Under the pieces are notes generated by a model. That model was not told the DNA's origin and ran no database searches. It saw only the letters and a list, made by a program, of their open reading frames with translations. From Flaccisagitta enflata (lineage: Eukaryota; Chaetognatha; Sagittoidea; Aphragmophora), in NCBI GenBank assembly GCA_965153355.1, contig OZ231127.1:50468001-50532000 (forward strand): a stretch of 64,000 bases of DNA, in the 5' to 3' direction. Positions 22,633 through 35,400 of the stretch are shown one piece after another. Made by a program: the position numbers and the translations under genes. The stretch's first letter is position 1. Every line of letters begins with the position of its first letter.

Positions 22633-22777
22633 AACAACCCTGCACCGGGCAGGGGCGTAAACCCACAGACACACACGCTTATAGCATCTTAAAAGTGCAT
22701 GTTCGTATCAAACCACCTGACGGACGGACAAAGCCTCTTAACAAGAGGCTCTAAGAGAATTGCGTGTCCGCAACTAA
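22633..22777 (+). mobile_element. HINE element (plus), 5' end degenerate
   Basis: CCGGGCAGGGGCGTAAACCC, GACGGACGGACAAAGCCTCT, and 3' end ATTGCGTGTCCGCAACTAA, which abuts the next copy. Confidence 0.6.
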
Positions 22778-22915
22778 CAAGGCCGTATTCACTCCCCCAA
22801 AGTCGCGGACGGGTTGGCAGGAGCGGTATAGCAAAAAAACGCTCGCATTTTGTTTTTGTTACAGACGCACCGACCGACACGGCAAGTTCTAGAGTCGCAA
22901 GTCCGCGACTAAAAA
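22776..22915 (+). mobile_element. HINE element, complete compact copy (GTCGCGGAC subtype)
   Basis: 5' AACAAGGCCGTATTCACTCC with AGTCGCGGACGGGTTGGCAG; 3' CTAGAGTCGCAAGTCCGCG then ACTAAAAAA. Only about 140 bp, with all the signature parts. Confidence 0.8.
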
Positions 22916-22943
22916 ATGGAATTCTAGAAACAACGCAAGCTCA

Positions 22944-22977
<34 letters not shown>

Positions 22978-23351
22978 AAAATGATCTCACACTTGAGTTA
23001 ATGGTCAATAAGTGCGTCTGAGACAGTTTTCTTTAAAAAAAACTTAGATGGGAAATAAACTTGTTTGATTTGAGATAAGATATCTAATTTCAAGATAGAT
23101 AAATTTGCGTGGGCTGTCATGAAGAACTTCACCGTGCCCCTTTTAAAAGAGGAACGCTCCCACAAAGAGCATAGGGGGCGTCAAAACTGTAGATTCCAAA
23201 GCCTAGGTACCATCAACTATTTTTTTATGTTATATGCACGAGTGAATACTTTTCGTCATGCGCTTTGGCATATCCGGTTGTGTTGCATTGCCTGACGTGG
23301 CCAAATTTAGTAACTGGCTAACAAGACCGGATACAAATTTAGTAACTGGCC

Positions 23352-23521
23352 AACAAGACCGGATACACGGCTACCCAACTCGCGTGCGGGTGGGCAAGGG
23401 CAGTGAAGAGAAAGGCAGGAGCAGAGACCTAAAAATCGCCGAAAGAAAGCAAAGTGTCACCGACGGACGGACGGACCGACTAACAAAGTGGGTGTTTGAG
23501 TCGCTTGCACGCAACTAAAAA
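23352..23521 (+). mobile_element. HINE element (GTGC subtype)
   Basis: 5' AACAAGACCGGATACACGGC, ACTCGCGTGCGGGTGGGCAA, GACGGACGGACGGACCGAC, and 3' GAGTCGCTTGCACGCAACTA then AAAA. The first ~30 bp are duplicated immediately upstream (23307-23336). Confidence 0.75.
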
Positions 23522-23523
23522 GA

Positions 23524-23768
23524 AACAAGGTCATTAGACCTAAGTCGCGTGCGTCAGCACTTTCAAAAAATGTCAGGCAGACAGACGGACAAAATTTTTT
23601 TTCAAAAGCACTTTTTAAAAGGCTTTTTACTCCTCCAAGTTTCTTCTCTGCCATTCAGAGCCATCAAAAACGCGATAAACAGACTTAAAAACGACTTTGT
23701 TATGGACCGACGGACCGACCGACGGACCGACAAAGTGGCTTATAGAGTCGCGTAGCACGCGACTAAAA
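23524..23768 (+). mobile_element. HINE element, adjacent to previous copy
   Basis: 5' AACAAGGTCATTAGACCTAA with GTCGCGTGCG; GACCGACGGACCGACCGAC; 3' GCTTATAGAGTCGCGTAGCA then CGCGACTAAAAAAA. It ends about 75 bp before the start codon of the vWA-domain gene, so it lies in that gene's promoter or 5' leader intron. Confidence 0.75.
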
Positions 23769-23842
23769 AAATCAGAAATCTATAGAGTAAAGGTACTTGG
23801 AACGCGACTTTTAATCATCTTTTTACAGGAACAAAATCAATC

Positions 23843-24253
23843 ATGAGGAATCAGTACGGGATAGCCGTCTGCCTTGTGGCTTTGTTGCAAGGGATTCATG
23901 GTGGAAACATTCTTAGTAAGTATAAGAAGTTCTTTGCTGAACCGAAATTATCCAAAAATCTAAGAAATCTTACTTTTTAAGCCAGCGTGATCGAATGAAT
24001 GATGACTGATGATCATAACATAATGCGCATAATAGGAGAGAAATTTTTGTAAACACCATCGAGGTTACACAATATTTAAATATACAAGGAATGCTTTTCT
24101 TACCAAAAACAAACAAATTTTTTTCATCGTCAAATCAAAATGTTACCTACATGTCCACTCAAAGAGATATCTTTGTCTGCACCCTCCTATGAATGAAACG
24201 GTTAAAAACACAATATCCTTTCCTTCTTCCCTTTTTCTCTTTCTTCCTTTCGC

Positions 24254-24329
<76 letters not shown>

Positions 24330-26264
24330 TCCCTTTCTTTCCCTTTCTATCTTTTTTTTTTTTCTTTCTACCACCCTCTCCCCCCCCCCCCGAAAAAAAA
24401 TTGTCAGATGGCATGAAACTCTTTTTTTCATTGGAAAGTATGGTGCTCGCAAAAATATTCGATAGGGGTAGAATTTCCTTGCAATGTTTTTTTTTTTTGG
24501 AACTAATGAATGACAATCAATTCAGTCAACATTTTGATCAGTTCATCATGCATGATTGCCGATCATTGACAAGATATCGATCAAATACGTATGCATCATG
24601 AATTTTTTGCTCGCATTTTATCAGCCAGGAAAGCATTTGAGCAAGATCCGGAAGGGAGTTTGAACTTTGCATTGCGCTCAGTGGAAGCTGGCATGGACCT
24701 CGAAAAGCAGGTGGGACTTCGCCACAATATTTTGATTTAAAAAAACAAAAAAAACAGAACATGTCGAAATTGCCCAAAAAAACTAAAAGAAACCTAATTC
24801 TGCTTCTAAGTTGTAAATTAGCGACTGTGTTCAACTGTGGGGCTTTATCCATCCGCAGGTCCGCCTGTCCGGGTACGTGATTATAAAGTTGTGAAGTGTG
24901 TAAAAATCTGCCGACTGGTGATGTATCCCCAAAGTTTTTTTTGTTTCAGTTTGTGATCGACAGACGTGGTTTCGAAATTAACGGAGTTGAGTCGTGTGAA
25001 AAATGTCCTCCGCCCGGACAAGTACCAAAATCATGCAAACACGGTTTTGACCCGGTCTTCCAAGAACTGTCGGGCAATTGCAGCTGCGTGACGGGGTATA
25101 AGTGCTGCGGAGACAAGTGCCCGCCACTCAAGAACGACTGCGAAAAAGGCACTCACTTCCCTCAGCTGATCAGGGACTGTTGCAATTGCCAAAAGTATGT
25201 CTGCAGGCCATGTCCCGTAGTGGACAGAAAGTGCCTAAACCCGTGTGACGAGCCTGTGGACACCAAGGACGAAAGAGATTGCCCGTCATTTGAGTGCGTT
25301 AGGAAACCCGATCCCACGTATCCCATTGAGGTAATTCGTACTTTTCTTTTTTTCTCTTCTTTTCTTTTTGAATGATGATTAGTAACTTACAATGCCATAA
25401 GCATGTAAGTTACATGCTTATGGCAACAATACAATGTAACTAATTAACATATACAGTTGAACCCCGCTCTAACGGATCCGCTACTAATATAATGCCGCCT
25501 AGAGTAAATGTAAATTCATAATCCCTTCAATTTGTTATCTTTTAATTCCTACACTGGCTTTACCAGAATTCCGCCTAATAAAAACATTTGCAAGTCCTTT
25601 GAAATCCGTTAGAGCGGGATTTTACTGTATAGAATATTACGCTGTATGTTTGAACTTTTACATGACAGCATACCACGGATGTAAATGGCTGAGTTATTGA
25701 CACCCCCCCCTTTTTTTCAGGACTGCAACAAGACATGTCAAGTGGAGAAAACGGTCACTGACAAATGCGGGTTTCATAAGACTGTTTGTGAGTGTCAAAA
25801 ACCACCTCAATGCACTCCTGAGAAGCCCAAGGCCAAGGATTGTCACAGGTAGAGCTGACTCAGCTGAGATACAAATAAATATGCACAGTACATAGTATGT
25901 ACTACATACAAATGCATATCATAGGAATTGCTGAAAATGATCCATGAAAATGCCTAAAAAGGACATAAATAAAAAAATGTTTTGTGACAACCAAAAAAAG
26001 GACGGACTGACGAATTTACACAACACCGTGTACGTGTCCGCGACTATAAATGAGCAGAAAAGTTACACTTCCGCATGCCTACACAGGATCGAAAAAGTCA
26101 ACTTCGAGGGAGCCTTTGGTTGTGCGGAGGATGAAAAAAGCTGCGTCCAGTGCTACTATTGGATACAAGTCCCGGATGAAATAAAAAATAAGCCTAAAAA
26201 TGTGAGGACCTGTGGAGTGACGAAAAAACGACTAAATTACAATTCTATACAAATTTGCGAGCGC

Positions 26265-26355
<91 letters not shown>

Positions 26356-29300
26356 TCTCTCTCACTTTTCGACTCGATCACCATGACCAACGGACCGACA
26401 GACGGACAAAGCCTCTTATATAATCGCTAGTCCGCGACTAAAAAGGCTTCGGTCGTGCATCTGTCGATCCTTCTGTCCCTCCGTGGGTATCGATTGAGTT
26501 GAAAATCTCTTCTAATGACTAATATTAATTGGATTCTATTTCACGCCAATTGGTATACGGCATATGAAAACCTAATTCTCTGGAAACATTTCTTTTTAAA
26601 ATTCAGTGCTCAGAATGTCAACTTCCTGAACTTGTCCGAGGAAAATGCGGAGGCTACACGACAGAATGCAAATGTCGTGAAATCCCAAATTGTCACCCTC
26701 CCGTCCCACCCAAACATCTGGTGCCACGATGCCATACACCCAAAAAAGTTTTCAGCGAAACCACGTTTAAATGCAATGGGACAGGACCAGCCTGTGTCCC
26801 ATGCTACCACTGGGACATGGTTCCTGACGGAAAGGACAACAATACAGTGGTACTTGTAAATTTGTATTGTTGTTTTTGTTTTTGTTGTTGTTGAATTCAT
26901 TTTTCGACGATGCAGAAAATAAGCATGTTTTCTTATCTTGGTAGTTTAGAATCTTGGTTGATTTTATAAAATCTTCTGAAAAATAAAGTCAGGTAATTAG
27001 GACATCGAAAAAAGCCATGAAATTATTCATTTCTTCTCATTGGCGTATCCCTCTTTTCCCAGAATTGTGATACCAGATGCATGTACAAACGTCCCAAGGC
27101 TCTGGAATGCGGAGCCGGCGAGGAATGTGTTTGTAACGGAAGAACCTCGGAAGATTGTCAACCAAATGCTCCGGATCCGATGAAATGCTACACTTGGGTG
27201 AAAAACTTTCAAAAAAATCAGTTCATGTGCAACGGAGGCGATGTGGAAAAGGAATGCTTAGAATGCTGGAAGTGGGGCTGGAAAAAAGATCCTTGTCCAG
27301 CGCCAGATAACAAGGTTATTACATAAATTTCCGAGACATATGTAATGGTCCAACTGGCCGAGACTTTTTAGTCTGCGGACTCGCGACTTTAGAACTCGCC
27401 GAGTCGGTCGGTCGGTAACCAAAACAAAATGCAAGTATTTTTTTGCTATTCCGCTTCTGCCCACCCGTCCGCGACTTAGGGGGAGTGTATACGGCCTTGT
27501 TTTTTTAATTCTTGCATGGAACAGCTGGAGAAGGGCTGAGATATTCTGTGTTAGCTTAAGGACAAGGCGGGACCTCCATTAAAATGAGATGTTGATTGGA
27601 GAGCAATTCTATTAAGATGATATAAGGCCGAATACTGGACTAGTAAGCAGTCCATTGTGGGTGGACGGGGGTAGTTAGGCGGGTTGGCGGGGCTGTTTTT
27701 TAGGATGGGCCGGGGCAGCAAAATCTTACAGTGCTCAGAAATCACTATTTTTGTTGATTTTACGTCATCCAAAAAATACGGACAGACGATATCGATAACA
27801 AAGAAGAAATGAAGAAGACTTACACCATACAGTCGCGTGTGGTTGTTGATTCATTATCAACAATATCAACAATTTAAAAAAAAAAATCATGTAAAAAAAA
27901 TAAATCATGTATCGTTGTTCAGACGTGCAGCGATTGCGAGCAAGAAGTCATCAGAGTAGACGAGTGTGGATGCCGCAAACGGAGTTGCGAAGGTGTGGTT
28001 CTCAAGGATTGTAAGCCTAAGAAACCGCCCGTGGACAAATGCCATAACGACCCTGTGAGGTACCTGACCGGCGAAATATCAGCGTCGGAAAACGGATGCA
28101 TCAATTGCCATCGGTGGAACGTCACTCAAAAATACGTCCCTGACACCAATAAATGCCATTTAGAACACTTGCCGAAGAAATGTCGGTCCGACTTCACGGA
28201 AAAAGGTACATGTACGCGGAAAAAAGGCCTAATGCCTTACGGACCAACCGACCAACCAACCGACTGACCAACCAACCAACGGACGCAGCCTCTCATAATT
28301 TGTGCTGAAGGTTTTTTTTACATATTGCAGTAAATTTTTCTTCTTCTCTCTAATATTCTTCTTCTCTCTAATATCTCTCTAATATATAATGTCTGGTTGT
28401 TGCAGTCAGACCATATTGGCCAAAAATGGCAAAAAATGGCGTAAATCTGGCTCTAAAATTTACGCTACTCCTGTTTTATCTTCAACTCATTCTAAAAACA
28501 ATACTTCATTGTACACGTTGCAGACAAAAACTCCGACTCCCCTCCGCTAATAGTTTCTATGCCTTTAAAACAACAACAGGAGAATGTGGGAGTACAGTTA
28601 CAAGTTGCCGAAGAAACGTGCTCCCATGTGCCAACATTTACGACGAGTGTCCAGTTGGGCATAAACTGGTCGAGCTGAAAACTGAATGCGGTGGAGCCAG
28701 AAGCGCGTGCGTCGATTGCGGCGCCATCGTCGAAGATGATGCTAAACAAGAATATCCGAACAAATGTTATACCATTGATAAAATAACGATCATGGGGCAA
28801 TGTGTGCACCAGATGTAAGTGAACATTGGTGGGGGTTCCGATGCCGTTAGATCGGCTGAATTCCGTTCAAAGGGATTATTCGTTGCAATGTTATGTCCAT
28901 CACACCATATAAAAATTATAATGACCCTGTCAGATCATCTCCATTCGCAAGTCACAATTATTGACCACCACAAACAAGGCCGGATACGCATGCTGGTGGG
29001 CAGGTTGTGTGATTACAGGGGCAAATCAAGCATTTTGGCAGTGGTAAAAAAACCGCCCGTAAATGCCAAAAAATGTCACCAACCAGCAAACCGACCAATC
29101 ATTGTGCCGTTGACCAGATAGACCAACAGCATAGTAGATTATAAAGACGTATTTAAGTAGATGAAGAAGGGGTTTGTAGAAAAATCAGCCTTCTGTTTTA
29201 TTTATTTTCTTGGTTCATAGTTTATTTATATTCATAGTTTATTTATATTCATATTCATGTTTAGAAAGAAGAAAAAGCAATGTAAGGAAGAATCATTGCA

Positions 29301-32300
29301 CGGATGTGAGTGTCCAAGAAGAGGAATGAAGAAAAAGCTCTTTCATGACAAATGCGGATGTCCCAAACTCATTTGTGTAGGTAAGAATATAAATTGCTAG
29401 TCTTACATTTACTCATTCATTCCTTCATTAATTCATTAATTTATTCGTTCGTTCATATATTCCAAATCAGCGAGCCACAACTTGGCCATATTGGTAGAAC
29501 ATGCTTTTTTTTCTTTTTCTTTTTTATCCAGATCGTCCATAAGAATGTCTTGGAAGAGTAAGGGTGAAACAGACTTACAGATAGACAAAAAGACTGACAA
29601 AGAAACAGACTTACAGATAGACAAAAAGACTGACAAAGATTGATAACATATTCAAATCAAACCAGACCAGACGTTTATGATCCTATACTTTCTTATTCAA
29701 TTTCCAAGGGTGTAGCATTGAGCGAGGGGCAATTGATGTTCAAGTCCTTTTGGATTCTTCATATTCAATCAAAGCAGAAAATTGGGATCTACTTATGAAT
29801 GAAATGAAGGAACACTTTATTGACTCCTTGATGACACATAAAGATTCGAGAATGGCAATCGCCAGATTTGGAACGGATTCCGAAGAACTCATGTAAGATT
29901 CTTTTACATCTTTTAATACAGAGTCTTCAATTGCGACTGACTTATTCTAAATGGATGGTGTGCCTCTCATAGTCAGCATTATGATTTTTTCTTTTTTTAC
30001 TCTTATTGTTTATTGTCTGACGTTTTTTGTATAAAAGTTTCAAGGGTTTGTGTCGAACCGTTTGCCTGTAACAAAAATTTCAAGTAGTCAGGGTATTCAT
30101 TAGCTTGTACTGAAATGACAATAAACAATAAAATCAGAATTCTACAAGTAGTTCTTATTGTGGGGCTGTCTTGGGCTTCCAATGCCATCAATTTTGGTCT
30201 GAAAAAATTGCATCTTGCTGTCCGCGCCTTACCTTGAATTTTCCTTCAGCCTATGGGAAACCAAAAATTTCAAAGTGCTTAAATCTCTGTTTTGACTGCA
30301 GATTTGAAATCTGCAGAAAAAACTGTTGATTGAAAGTGCTTTCCTTTTTTCAATATTCCAACTAGAGGGTGCTCAAAATAAGCGTCAAAGTTTGCAAAAC
30401 TTTTTTTTATATTTTTAACATGAATATTGAAAAACGGAAAGCACTTTCAATCAACAGTTTTTTCTGCAGATTTCAAATCTGCAGTCAAAACAAAGATTTA
30501 AGGACTTTGAAATTTTTGGTTTCCTATAGGCTGAAGGAAAATTCAAGGTAAATTTTTCAGACCAAAATTGGTGTCATTAGAAGCCCAAGAAAGCCCCACA
30601 ACAAGAACTACTTGTAGAATTCTGATTTTATTGCTTTTAATCATTTAGGTACAGGGTGTTTCACGCGTTTTGAGGTTTAAAGAATCGACATAACTTTTCT
30701 CCAAGAAAAGCTATTCCAATTCTGAAAAAAGGTCTGAATAGATCTTGAAGTGCAGTTTTTTTATGTCACCAATTTTTTGTATTTGCGCTTTTTACCATGG
30801 GAGCTACGGGAGTTTAAAGTAAACAACATTATCCAGTTAACTAGATATGGTAAAGAAAAAAATGGACAACTTCTTTTACTAGTTTCTGGTCAACTATTGG
30901 CCTGAACTACAGAAAATCCCTGACTGTTTAAAAGCTCTGCAAAAAATTTTCAAAACACGACGTTGCTGGACATTGTGGCTTCATTCATTTAGAAATGGCA
31001 AAAGATTGAAGAAAAAAAATCACAGATTGAAAAAAATGTTCATTTCAATTTTTTTCCATCAAGAAATTTTTCCCTTTCCGTTTTTGTCAATTACGTAACT
31101 CCGGATTGTCTTAGCTACTCGATATCCATGAGCAAATTAAAGAGCTATGAATTTTCTATAAAATGGAGCCAAGAACCAATTTCTAACTCAATTCGTTTAA
31201 TTCCTATGTTACAATAAAGATAGCCCATGAAAATCAGGTGGTACTGACTTTCCAAATTCTTGACCACCTGTCGTCATTCTTCTGCCATTTCTAAACGGAT
31301 AGGGATATGACAACCAGCAAGTTCTCATTAGAAAGATCTTTTGCAAAGCTTCAAAACGGTCATGGATTTTGCCATGTTTTTCTTATTGCTTGGATGTGAA
31401 ACACTAAAAAACAGGTAGTTTGCTTTTTTTTCCATAGTTATCCAGATTAAAGATGCAGGCTGGATATGGTTATTTTTTTCAAACTTACATAGTGGGCGTA
31501 TTTAAAAGCACAGGTATAAAAAATTGTTGACAAAAAAAAACTACACTTCAAGATCTATTCAGACCTTTTTTCAGAATTGGAAAAGGTTTTCTAGAAGAAA
31601 AGTTATGTCGATTCTTTAAACCTCAAAACGCGTGAAACACCCTGTACAAGGTAGTATTCGTGGTTGTAACAGAAAAAAATCATCTTTTTCATGCCATCTT
31701 TTTTTCAAATAGCCTTCATTTCTAAATGGTTTGAGCAACAGAAATTCAATAAGGTCAAAATGAAAGACTTTCATGATGTTATTGGTGACATGTCAGTCTG
31801 TCAGTGACTTGGTAAGACTGTCCACATGTCCTTTTGTAGGGTCATCTGACCACTGCTTACCCAGCCATTCCATGAACTCTTTTGGCACTGGCAAGACATT
31901 GCTGCCCCAATGAGTGATAAACTCCTTGTGCCACTGCTCCTCCTCTCTTGCACTCATATGAGACTGGGAATGAGTCTGGGGGTGATGTGTCTATGCCTTG
32001 TTCAAACTACAGTAGAGCTTCACAAGAGCGCACCCGCTAATAAGGCATGCCCGCCTATAAAGCGTACACCTTTCAGTCCCATGAGAGATTTTGTATAGGG
32101 TAGTCAATCGAAAACAGCTAAAATGGTCAAAAATCCATTTGCGCACATGGATTGACTCGTAAAAACATGTATTTTAGTAATTAGAGTCATAAATAAAACT
32201 TTGAATGTATTTCATGGCCCTTATGTAAGCTCGAGTGAGAGGAAATGGTCGATCATTTTCTGGCACTTTTTTTTCCCTGAGAAAATTGAGCGATACCGAG

Positions 32301-32457
32301 TTATGAAATGCGCCTGCGAGTCCATAGGCAAGCATAGAACCCACCATGGGATTGATTTTGAAACTGGTTGGCATGCTGACACCGTCCTGATTGCTAAATA
32401 GTTGTAATGTTTGTGTAAAAGTTGCATTTTGTATCAAGTTGAACAGGTTGAAAAACG

Positions 32458-32499
<42 letters not shown>

Positions 32500-35400
32500 T
32501 AAGACAGACAGGCAGACAGACAGACAGACAGACTGCAAAGGAGACAGTGAGGCCTATGAGCCCTTTGTAGTGACGCATTCAAACTGCTGATTCAAACTGC
32601 TGATTCAAACTGTGAGATTTGATTTGAGGCCTGATGGGCCTGATTTGAGCCCTGAGGGGGGTGATTGAAGGCAAATATAAGGCCTTAGAAAGCCAATTCC
32701 AACCAAGAGAGAGCGGGTTTGAGGCTTGAGAGGACTCTGAAGACTGCCAGGACGGATTTTAGGCATGAGAGGGCTGAATTGAAACTTAAATAGTTTATTT
32801 GAGGCCTGAGAGGCCCAATTTGAGGCCCGACAGGCATGATTTGGGATCTGAGAGGCCTGATTTGAGGCCAGAGAGGCCTGATTTGAGTCCTGTGAGGCCT
32901 GATTTGAGGAATGAGAGGCCTGATTTGAAGACTAAGAGGCCTGATTTGGGCCTGGAAGGCTTGATCAGAGGGGGGGACTAACGGACGAATGAATGTCCCC
33001 CTGTGTTATACAGGACTTTGTCCCCTTCAGGACCGCTGCCCAAAAAAATGATTCATCGCCTATGAACTATAATTCCACATATGGCTTTGTGGTTATTGAA
33101 ACTGAGGGGTCTAGAAATTTTGATGTGACCTCGGACCCCTCTTACCGCAGGGTCCTATGCTTTAGCCCAGTGAGCCTGATGGGTAATTCTGGCTCAGACT
33201 TAGCTGATTTGAGGCCTGAAAGGGCCCTTTCAAAGCCTGAGAGGGCTGATTTTGAGGCCTGAGAGGACTGTTCTGAGCCCTAAGAGGACTGTTCTGAGGT
33301 ATGAGAGGACTGTTCTGAGGCCTGAGAAGGCAGATTGGAGGCTAGAGGCATGTTTCGGGAAACGGCGGGCCAACAATGACGGATATGTTCACACTTTGTG
33401 ACACTGTTTTAAAGTCATGATTTTTAGTCATGAATTTAATAACAGATAAGTTTTTGTGAACCTTGTTATCTTCAGAAACAGTGCTTTATCATTCCATAGT
33501 GAAATATATCACTATATTAAAATTTAAAATCAATATTACAGGGTGTGAATATATTTATCATTGTTGGCCTGCCGATTCTCAAATCCTACCTAGAGAGGGA
33601 TGATTCAAGGTACAAGAGGGCTGAGAGGGCTGATTTGAGGCTAGGGTGGGCAAATTCATGGTTTGGGAGTGCTGATCTGAGTCATGGGAGGGCTGATGTA
33701 AAGCCTAATATGGTTAATTCAAGGCCTGATTCAAGACCTTACAGGATTGATTCGAAGCCGGAGAGGTCAAATTTGAGACTTAAGAGGGCAGATTTGAGGC
33801 CTAAGAGGGCCGATTTGAGGTTTGAAAGGGCTGATTGGCAGCCTGAGAGGGCTGATTTTAGGCAGGAGAGGGCTGATTTGAGGTCTGGTAAGGCTGTTTT
33901 GGGGTCTGAAAGGGTTTCAAAAGGCTGGTCTGAAAGGACCTCAAAGGGCAGATTAAAGGCCTGAAGCTCTGATTTGAGGCCAGAGAGGGCTGATTCGAGG
34001 CCAGAGGGCTGATTCAAGGCCAGAGAGCTGATTTGAGGCCAGAGAGGGCTGGTTTGAGGCCTGAAGGTGATGATTTGCGGCCTGAGAGGGCTGATTCAAG
34101 GTCCGAGTGTGCTGATTTGAGGCCTGAGGAGAGTGGGAACAGAAACGGGAAATTGTCCCGTGTGGAATTAAGAGGACCAACTGACTGACCAACAGACAAA
34201 GCCAGTTGTATAGTCGCGTGCACGCGACTAAAAATCCTTACATATACACTGTAGAAATTGTTCTCATTAGTTCTACACTCTGATTCCATTCTGATATGTT
34301 TATGCTTTATTGTCTCCTGAGATTAGCTCACATTTATGCTGCTAGCTTCCTTCAGCGTCGCCAAAAATATTTTTTGAAAACAGATTTGAATTCAGAATTA
34401 CATGTTCTACACGATGAGAATGCGTGTTTTGGCGTGTCGGCCTTTATAAAAGCTCTGGAGATGGTACTCCAAGAGCATATCAGATCTTTGTCAAATGAAT
34501 CAATTTTTGTCGCAAAAAAATCACCATGGATGGTCAACATGATTGTTTCAGACAATATTCAACAATTATCAAATCATATTTTATAAATATCATGCCTTAA
34601 AAACCACCTTAAACGGACTCAAAAAATTCCGCCATCTTTTTTCCCACTGGTTTTCTCTCTAGGTTGGCACAGTTTAGTAGCCTACAATTTGTAATTAATT
34701 TTATATTGGCAATAAGGCAGATTCACTATAAGGCATAATTTAGCCCAGTCCCTTGGAATGCGCTCTGGTGAAGCTTAACTGTACTTAAGAAAGAACAATG
34801 TGTTGATATCTTGATTCCATGTCATGACCTTGAAATCAATTTCTGACAAAATTTTTTACTTACCAACAGTTTTCTCTATAGTTTGTATATAATAATTTTA
34901 GCAATCTATATTTGATTTTTTACCTCTTAAAAGTAGATTGAATTATGTTTGATTTGAGACCAATGAATCATCTCTTGCTCTAGTTAATCAAAATGAGAGC
35001 AATATGAAAAAAATGTCAAAACAAAAAATGATTTTTTCAGGTCACAACCATGGGTACCTGATCTGATCTACTTAAATTTTAAAAACAGACAAAATATTTG
35101 ATAAAAACAAAATTTTAATAACAGACAAAATATTTGATAAAACAAAATTTTCTTTTTTCTTTTTTTCAAGCTTTTAATTTTCTTCCCCATCTCCAAACCC
35201 TTTGATACTCAAGTCTTTGATACTCAACTCTTTGATACTCAACTTTACACACGCCTTTTCTCTAATGATTTGCAGACCTTTGAAGAAAGGAGTCACGGGA
35301 AAATTATTGGATCCCTTCAATAATTGGAGGAACATGGACAGCACTTATCTCGGCGAAGCATTACACAAGTTCTTACCCAAATTCAAAAAAGTGGCAGGAC

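Larger units (their letters stand above)
32010..34781. mobile_element. 2.8-kb pogo/Tigger-like transposon carrying minisatellites
   Basis: TA flanks at 32008-32009 and 34782-34783. Termini CAGTAGAGCTTCACAAGAGC and, inverted, CAGTTAAGCTTCACCAGAGC agree at about 17 of 20 bases. Inside lie a (GA)n tract (32465-32498), three 21-bp minisatellite arrays and a HINE 3' end. A minus-strand-free frame at 34296-34586 (96 codons, plus) is not recognised. No transposase is visible, so the element is non-autonomous, or decayed and filled by later insertions. Confidence 0.6.

Noticed and set aside
32799-33964. Heptad-like RPERADL repeat frames
   Set aside because: A 21-bp minisatellite necessarily gives a seven-residue repeat; frames break between arrays.
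34296-34586. 96-codon frame as a transposase remnant
   Set aside because: I see no catalytic motif or zinc finger and cannot assign a family; left as unrecognised inside the 2.8-kb element.
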